A DNA stretch of 17,351 nt from GCA-002840015 sp033765245 (GTDB taxonomy: Bacteria > Pseudomonadota > Gammaproteobacteria > Xanthomonadales > Xanthomonadaceae). Numbering within the stretch: position 1 is the first letter of the stretch; each line of letters begins with the position of its first letter. A program made the translations under genes and the position numbers. Below are positions 13,906 through 17,351 of this stretch, piece after piece. The notes under the pieces were generated by a model that was given only the letters and a program-made list of their open reading frames with translations, was not told the origin of the DNA and searched no databases. The stretch lies in the NCBI GenBank assembly GCA_033765245.1, contig JANRIF010000042.1, forward strand, positions 1-17,351, written 5' to 3'.

Positions 13906-15000
13906 ATGTCGTTGAATTCCCACCCACTGCTGGCGATCGGCTGGCCCGATGACGCCGCCTCCCAGGCCGCTCTGACGCAGGCCCGGATCGCATGCCCCAA
14001 CGGCCGCCTGGCGCGCGTGGTGGCGCAGCACCGCAGCGGCTATGACGTGGCGCTGGATGCCGAGACGCGCGCGCGGGTCAATGCGCCGTCGACCTGGTTG
14101 CGCTCCAGTTTCCCCAGCGAACAACGAGCGGCCGTCGGCGATTTTGTGCTGCTGGCCGCCGATGCCGCGCAGATCGTGAGTGTGCTGCCGCGGCGCTCGC
14201 TGCTCAGCCGCGCGGCCGCGGGCGAGCATTATCAGCGTCAGGTCATTGCCGCCAACATCGATACCGTGCTGGTGGTGTGTGGCCTGGATGGCGATTTCAA
14301 TCCGCGCCGGCTGGAACGTTATTGCCTGCTGGTGCAAGGCAGCGGCGCGCGGCCGGCAATCGTGTTGACCAAGGCCGATACCGGCGCCGACGTGACGGCC
14401 GCACTGGCGGCACTGGCCGGCCTGAGCGCCGGCGGCGTGCCGGTGCATGCGGTGAATGCCAAAGACCCCGCTACCGCGCAGGTGCTGGCGCCTTATCTCG
14501 GGCCGGGGCGCACGCTGGTGCTGGTGGGTTCCTCCGGCGCCGGCAAATCCACCCTCACCAACACGCTGCTCGGTCGCGACACCATGAAGACCGGCGCGGT
14601 GCGCGGCAACGACTCGCGCGGCCGCCACACCACTACCCATCGTGCCCTGTTGCCGCTGCCGCAGGGCGGCTGCCTGATCGACACCCCGGGCATGCGCGAG
14701 ATCAAGCTCACCGGCGAGGAGGACATTGCCGATGGCGGCTTTGAGGACATCGAGGCCATCGCCGGCCATTGTCGCTTCCGCGATTGCGAACACAACGCCG
14801 AGCCCGGCTGCGCGGTGCGCGCCGCCATCGATGCCGGCACCCTCGATCCGGGCTATCTCGCCAGTTATCGCAAGCTGCATGGCGAACTCGCCGATGCCGC
14901 CGGGCAGCTCGCGTTGCGGCTGGCGCAGCGCGCCGATGCACGGGTGCAGAACAAGGCGCTGCGCAAGCGCCTGATCGACAAGTACGGTCGCGATCGATGA
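13906..15000 (+). CDS. rsgA: Ribosome small-subunit biogenesis GTPase RsgA
   Basis: The 364 residues show the circularly permuted GTPase order of RsgA (YjeQ/EngC): an N-terminal OB-like domain, G4 as LTKAD (154-158, replacing the usual NKxD), G5-like VNAKD, then G1 GSSGAGKST (208-216), G2-region GRHTTTHR and G3 DTPG (259-262). The C-terminal zinc finger is complete: C289, C294, H296 and C302 in CRFRDCEHNAEPGC. The protein acts in late 30S subunit maturation, releasing other assembly factors on GTP hydrolysis. The start at 13906 is preferred over the in-frame ATG at 13882, which lies within the probable promoter. Its stop overlaps the start of the QEGLA gene by four bases (ATGA). Confidence 0.95.
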   Translation: MSLNSHPLLAIGWPDDAASQAALTQARIACPNGRLARVVAQHRSGYDVALDAETRARVNAPSTWLRSSFPSEQRAAVGDFVLLAADAAQIVSVLPRRSLLSRAAAGEHYQRQVIAANIDTVLVVCGLDGDFNPRRLERYCLLVQGSGARPAIVLTKADTGADVTAALAALAGLSAGGVPVHAVNAKDPATAQVLAPYLGPGRTLVLVGSSGAGKSTLTNTLLGRDTMKTGAVRGNDSRGRHTTTHRALLPLPQGGCLIDTPGMREIKLTGEEDIADGGFEDIEAIAGHCRFRDCEHNAEPGCAVRAAIDAGTLDPGYLASYRKLHGELADAAGQLALRLAQRADARVQNKALRKRLIDKYGRDR

Positions 15001-16259
15001 GCGCGGTCGAGCCCGCCCTGGCGCATCATGCCGCGCTCGACGCGCGCCTGGTGGCGGCAGTGCGGCCGATCCGCATGCTCGAAGCGGTGAGCTGGCCGGC
15101 CCAGGTGCAGGAGGCGTTTCTGTCAGCGTGGCGGGTCGGGCGCATCGCCATGCCGCGCATCGAGTACCCGCGCTTCGACCTCAAGGAAGTGCGCGCCGAA
15201 CTCGATGCCGTTCACCGCGCCGCCGATCCCGACCACCCACTCGGCCACTACCTGCAGCAGACCAGCGAAAGCTGGCGCATCGCCACTCGCCTGCTCGACG
15301 TGCTGGGCAGCCACCGCGTCACCGCGTATTCCAGCCGTCTGTTCGGACGCCCGGTGGAATTGCTGCCGGGCAACGGCCCCACCAACCTCGATGCCGCCCG
15401 CCATTTCATCGACCTCGCCAACGAGCTCGATCAAGAGCTGCGTAGCGTCGAGCCGGGTTACGTGTTGCCGGCCGAAGTGGTGCAGCAGGAACTGCAGCAG
15501 GCGGTCGATGCGTTCTTCGCCGGTCATCAGATACGGGTCGAACTCGATCCCAATTTGATCGCCAAGGCTGCCGCCAGCCCTACCCGCATCCGTCTGCGCA
15601 CCAACACCGGCTTCAGCGAATACGACCGCAACCAGTTGCTGATGCACGAGGCGTTCGTGCACACCCTCACCGGCCTCAACGGGCGCGAGCAGCCCTGGCT
15701 CAAATCGATGGCGCGCGGCGCCCCGCGCACCACCGCCACCCAGGAAGGCCTGGCCACTCTGTCGGAAATGCTCAGTGGGGCGATGGATATCGAACGCATG
15801 AAGCGCATCAGCCTGCGCATCGTCGCCATCGACCGCGCCATCCACGGCGCCGACTTCGTGGAAGTGTTCCGCTTCTTCATCGAGTCCGGGCAGTCCGACG
15901 TCGACAGCTTCACCTCGGCGCAGCGGGTGTTTCGCGGCGTGCCGTTGTCCGGTGGCGCCGCGTTCACCAAGGACACCGTGTACCTGCACGGCCTGCTCGG
16001 CGTGCACACGTTCTTTCGCTGGTGCCTGCGCCATCGCAAGTGGGCGCAGGCGCGGCTGTTGTTCGCCGGCAAGATGGCGCTGGAAGACGTGTTCGCGCTG
16101 GAGAGTCAATTCGCCAACGGCGCCATCGCCACCCCCGGCTTCCTGCCGCCCTGGATGCAACGCGCCAACGGCCTCGCCGGCCTGCTCGCGTTCTCCCTGT
16201 TCGTCAACAAGATCCGCCTCGACAGCGTGGCGGCGGACGATCTGGTGTTGGGGTTGTAG
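14997..16259 (+). CDS. DUF1704/QEGLA-motif putative zinc metallopeptidase
   Basis: This 420-residue protein starts at the ATG that overlaps the rsgA stop; the frame runs open further upstream, but that part lies inside rsgA. It matches the family annotated as flavohemoglobin expression-modulating QEGLA motif protein (DUF1704). H217-E218-x-x-x-H222 (LLMHEAFVHTLTGLNG) and T-Q249-E250-G-L-A form the presumed zinc site: two histidines plus the QEGLA glutamate, with E218 as general base. The eukaryotic relatives MATCAP/KIAA0895 share HExxxH and cleave C-terminal tyrosine from tubulin, so a carboxypeptidase-type activity is plausible here. No signal peptide is visible. Coupling to rsgA may be incidental or may hint at a translation-linked role. 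The bacterial substrate is unknown to me. Confidence 0.88.
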   Translation: MSAVEPALAHHAALDARLVAAVRPIRMLEAVSWPAQVQEAFLSAWRVGRIAMPRIEYPRFDLKEVRAELDAVHRAADPDHPLGHYLQQTSESWRIATRLLDVLGSHRVTAYSSRLFGRPVELLPGNGPTNLDAARHFIDLANELDQELRSVEPGYVLPAEVVQQELQQAVDAFFAGHQIRVELDPNLIAKAAASPTRIRLRTNTGFSEYDRNQLLMHEAFVHTLTGLNGREQPWLKSMARGAPRTTATQEGLATLSEMLSGAMDIERMKRISLRIVAIDRAIHGADFVEVFRFFIESGQSDVDSFTSAQRVFRGVPLSGGAAFTKDTVYLHGLLGVHTFFRWCLRHRKWAQARLLFAGKMALEDVFALESQFANGAIATPGFLPPWMQRANGLAGLLAFSLFVNKIRLDSVAADDLVLGL

Positions 16260-16290
16260 GGGCGAGGGTGGGCGGATGGCGATCGCGATG

Positions 16291-16326
16291 TTGCGCTTTC
16301 CGGAAAATGTAGATATGTTCCTACAT
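16291..16326 (+). promoter_or_regulatory. Promoter and autoregulatory operator of the toxin-antitoxin pair
   Basis: TTGCGC (16291-16296) and TATGTT (16314-16319) are 17 bases apart. An inverted repeat ATGTAG (16307-16312)/CTACAT (16321-16326), spacer eight bases, straddles the -10. A perfect 10-bp palindrome TTTCCGGAAA (16297-16306) fills the spacer just upstream. This is where a Phd-type antitoxin complex is expected to bind its own promoter. Binding is inferred. Confidence 0.55.
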
Positions 16327-16348
16327 GGCTCGCGCTTGGGAGGCCGTC

Positions 16349-16603
16349 ATGCCAATCACCACATTGTCCAGTCGTGAGTTCAACCAGGACACCGGCAAAG
16401 CGAAAAAGGCGGCTCGCAAGGGGCCGGTGTTCATCACCGATCGAGGCCGGCCGGCGCACGTTCTGCTGACCATCGAGGACTATCGCCGGATCGCCGGCGC
16501 CGGTCCGCGGATCACCGATTTGCTGGCCATGCCGGGCATCGAGGACATCGATCTGGATGTCCCGGTCTTCTCCGACCGTGGGCGTGCCGCAGACTTGTCC
16601 TGA
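16349..16603 (+). CDS. Phd/YefM-type antitoxin
   Basis: This 84-residue protein starts at ATG 16349, which has GGGAGG five bases upstream; the earlier in-frame ATG (16325) lies within the operator palindrome and lacks a ribosome site. The N-terminal half is a Phd/YefM fold (TTLSSREFNQDTGKAKKAAR; GPVFITDRGRPAHVLLTIEDYRRI), which dimerises and binds DNA. The acidic C-terminal part (MPGIEDIDLDVPVFSDRGR) should be the toxin-neutralising tail. Its stop overlaps the toxin ATG by one base (TGATG), so the two are coupled with antitoxin first, as usual in type II systems. It should repress its own promoter together with the toxin. Confidence 0.9.
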   Translation: MPITTLSSREFNQDTGKAKKAARKGPVFITDRGRPAHVLLTIEDYRRIAGAGPRITDLLAMPGIEDIDLDVPVFSDRGRAADLS

Positions 16604-17025
16604 TGTATCTGCTCGACACCAATGTGGTCTCCGAACTGCGCAAGGTCCGCGCCGGCAAGGCTGACGCCCATGTTGCCGCGTGGTCGGATACGGTTGATGC
16701 GGAAACGTTGTTCGTATCGGTCATCACGATTCAGGAACTCGAAATCGGCATCCTGCTGGCGGCGCGCCGAGACCCGACCCAGGGGGCGATGCTTCGCGCC
16801 TGGTTCGACGCGCATGTGTTGCCCGCATTTGCCGGACGCATCCTCCCCATCGATACCGCCGTTGCCCTGCAAAGCGCGCGCCTGCACGTGCCGAATCCGC
16901 GCCCGTTGCGGGACACCTTCATCGCCGCAACGGCACTGGTCCACGGCATGACGGTGGTCACGCGCAATCTGGTGGACTTCAAGGAGACGGGTGTTGGGGT
17001 GATCGACCCGTGGCTTGCGATGTAA
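16603..17025 (+). CDS. PIN-domain toxin (VapC/FitB-type ribonuclease)
   Basis: This 140-residue PIN protein has the expected acidic residues: D5 in YLLDTNVVSELRK, E45 in TIQELEIGI, D104 in PLRDTFIAATA, and a C-terminal TRNLVDF with N122 and D125. All catalytic positions appear intact, so it should be an active magnesium-dependent endoribonuclease, typically cutting tRNA or rRNA sites in this family; the target cannot be read here. The FitB-like LDTNVVSELRK and RDTFIAATALVHG motifs are typical of VapC toxins paired with Phd-type antitoxins. It is translated from the TGATG overlap with the antitoxin. No further gene follows on this strand within the window. Confidence 0.9.
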   Translation: MYLLDTNVVSELRKVRAGKADAHVAAWSDTVDAETLFVSVITIQELEIGILLAARRDPTQGAMLRAWFDAHVLPAFAGRILPIDTAVALQSARLHVPNPRPLRDTFIAATALVHGMTVVTRNLVDFKETGVGVIDPWLAM

Positions 17026-17060
17026 GCCCAATACTGTTCATCCAGACGACGAACCATCAG

Positions 17061-17209
17061 GTCGTCACCCCAGCGACGAGGCGCGCAGCGCCCGAACGCC
17101 GAAGGCGGCCCGAAGGGCGAGCACACCGTGCGAGTAAGGCTGGGGTCCATTTTGACTTTAGCTTTGCAAAGCCACAGCAAACTGGATTCCAGCTTCCGCT
17201 GGAATGACG
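17061..17209. repeat. Hairpin-rich non-coding repeat element
   Basis: The 3' gap of the toxin gene holds nested palindromes: ACCCCAGC (17067-17074) with GCTGGGGT (17139-17146); between them two small GAA-loop hairpins (17097-17107 and 17108-17118); a perfect 12-bp palindrome GCTTTGCAAAGC (17161-17172); and ATTCCAGC (17186-17193) with GCTGGAAT (17198-17205) followed by GACG. The CCAGC...GCTGG(AAT/GGT) plus GAC endings are typical of dispersed intergenic repeats in proteobacterial genomes. Short ORFs across it have no protein-like features. It may also end the toxin transcript. Confidence 0.6.
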
Positions 17210-17351
17210 GCACTGAAGGCTGAGGCGACTATCTGAACAGCTTTGGATGTAAGCCACGCGCTGCGGGACAAGGTGTCGGATGGCGAGTGTTATTTGACGG
17301 TCATGGCGAGTCGATGGATTGGCTGCGCCCCTCTAGCCGCGCCCGCTCGCG
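17210..17351. other. Unassigned right end
   Basis: I see no supported gene in these last 142 bases. An ATG at 17305 opens a frame to the window edge but lacks a ribosome binding site and recognisable protein sequence. Confidence 0.3.

Noticed and set aside
17010..17213. Short open frames across the 3' repeat region on both strands
   Set aside because: They follow the palindromic repeat and have no coding character.

Overview
The window looks like chromosomal DNA from a high-GC gammaproteobacterium, most likely Xanthomonadales/Lysobacterales. The inference rests on GC-rich codon use, the three-domain glutaredoxin/A-type/rhodanese protein, TTG-N17-TAC promoters, the DUF1800/DUF1501 pair and REP-like palindromes. 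No phage, integrase, transposase, rRNA, tRNA or CRISPR array was seen. The only module typical of mobile accessory DNA is a small toxin-antitoxin pair near the right end.

Layout. Bases 1-1701 (+) hold the 3' part of a secreted PHB-depolymerase-type esterase with Ig-like and C-terminal binding modules. It converges, across a strong shared hairpin, on a two-gene minus-strand operon: DUF1800 (3286-5184), then DUF1501 (1753-3276), both exported. A relatively AT-rich stretch carries a small secreted protein (5465-5854, +). Bases 6026-8682 (-) are an operon of two exported amidohydrolases with a 4-base overlap; the first keeps all visible metal ligands and the second has lost them. A divergent promoter region leads to a small secreted FDFWLGEWDV protein (8826-9380, +) and a short-form AMP nucleosidase (9498-10274, +). 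The nucleosidase converges through a 10-bp hairpin on a small lipoprotein-like gene (10326-10634, -).

Bases 10827-11756 (-) encode the glutaredoxin/A-type-like/rhodanese protein, preceded by a REP-like palindrome. Next come an SGNH hydrolase (11955-12584, -) and an AlaA-type aminotransferase (12585-13829, -), joined stop-to-start. Divergent from these lies an overlapping pair: ribosome-assembly GTPase RsgA (13906-15000, +) and a DUF1704/QEGLA putative zinc peptidase (14997-16259, +). A Phd/YefM-type antitoxin and PIN-domain toxin (16349-17025, +) follow, with an operator-like palindrome over their promoter. The right end is a non-coding, hairpin-rich repeat and unassigned sequence.

Most genes are housekeeping or envelope functions. 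The points most worth a second look are the enzyme/pseudoenzyme amidohydrolase operon, the cysteine-free A-type domain between glutaredoxin and rhodanese, the QEGLA metallopeptidase coupled to rsgA, the cysteine-rich insert in the DUF1800 protein, and three distinct palindromic repeat elements.
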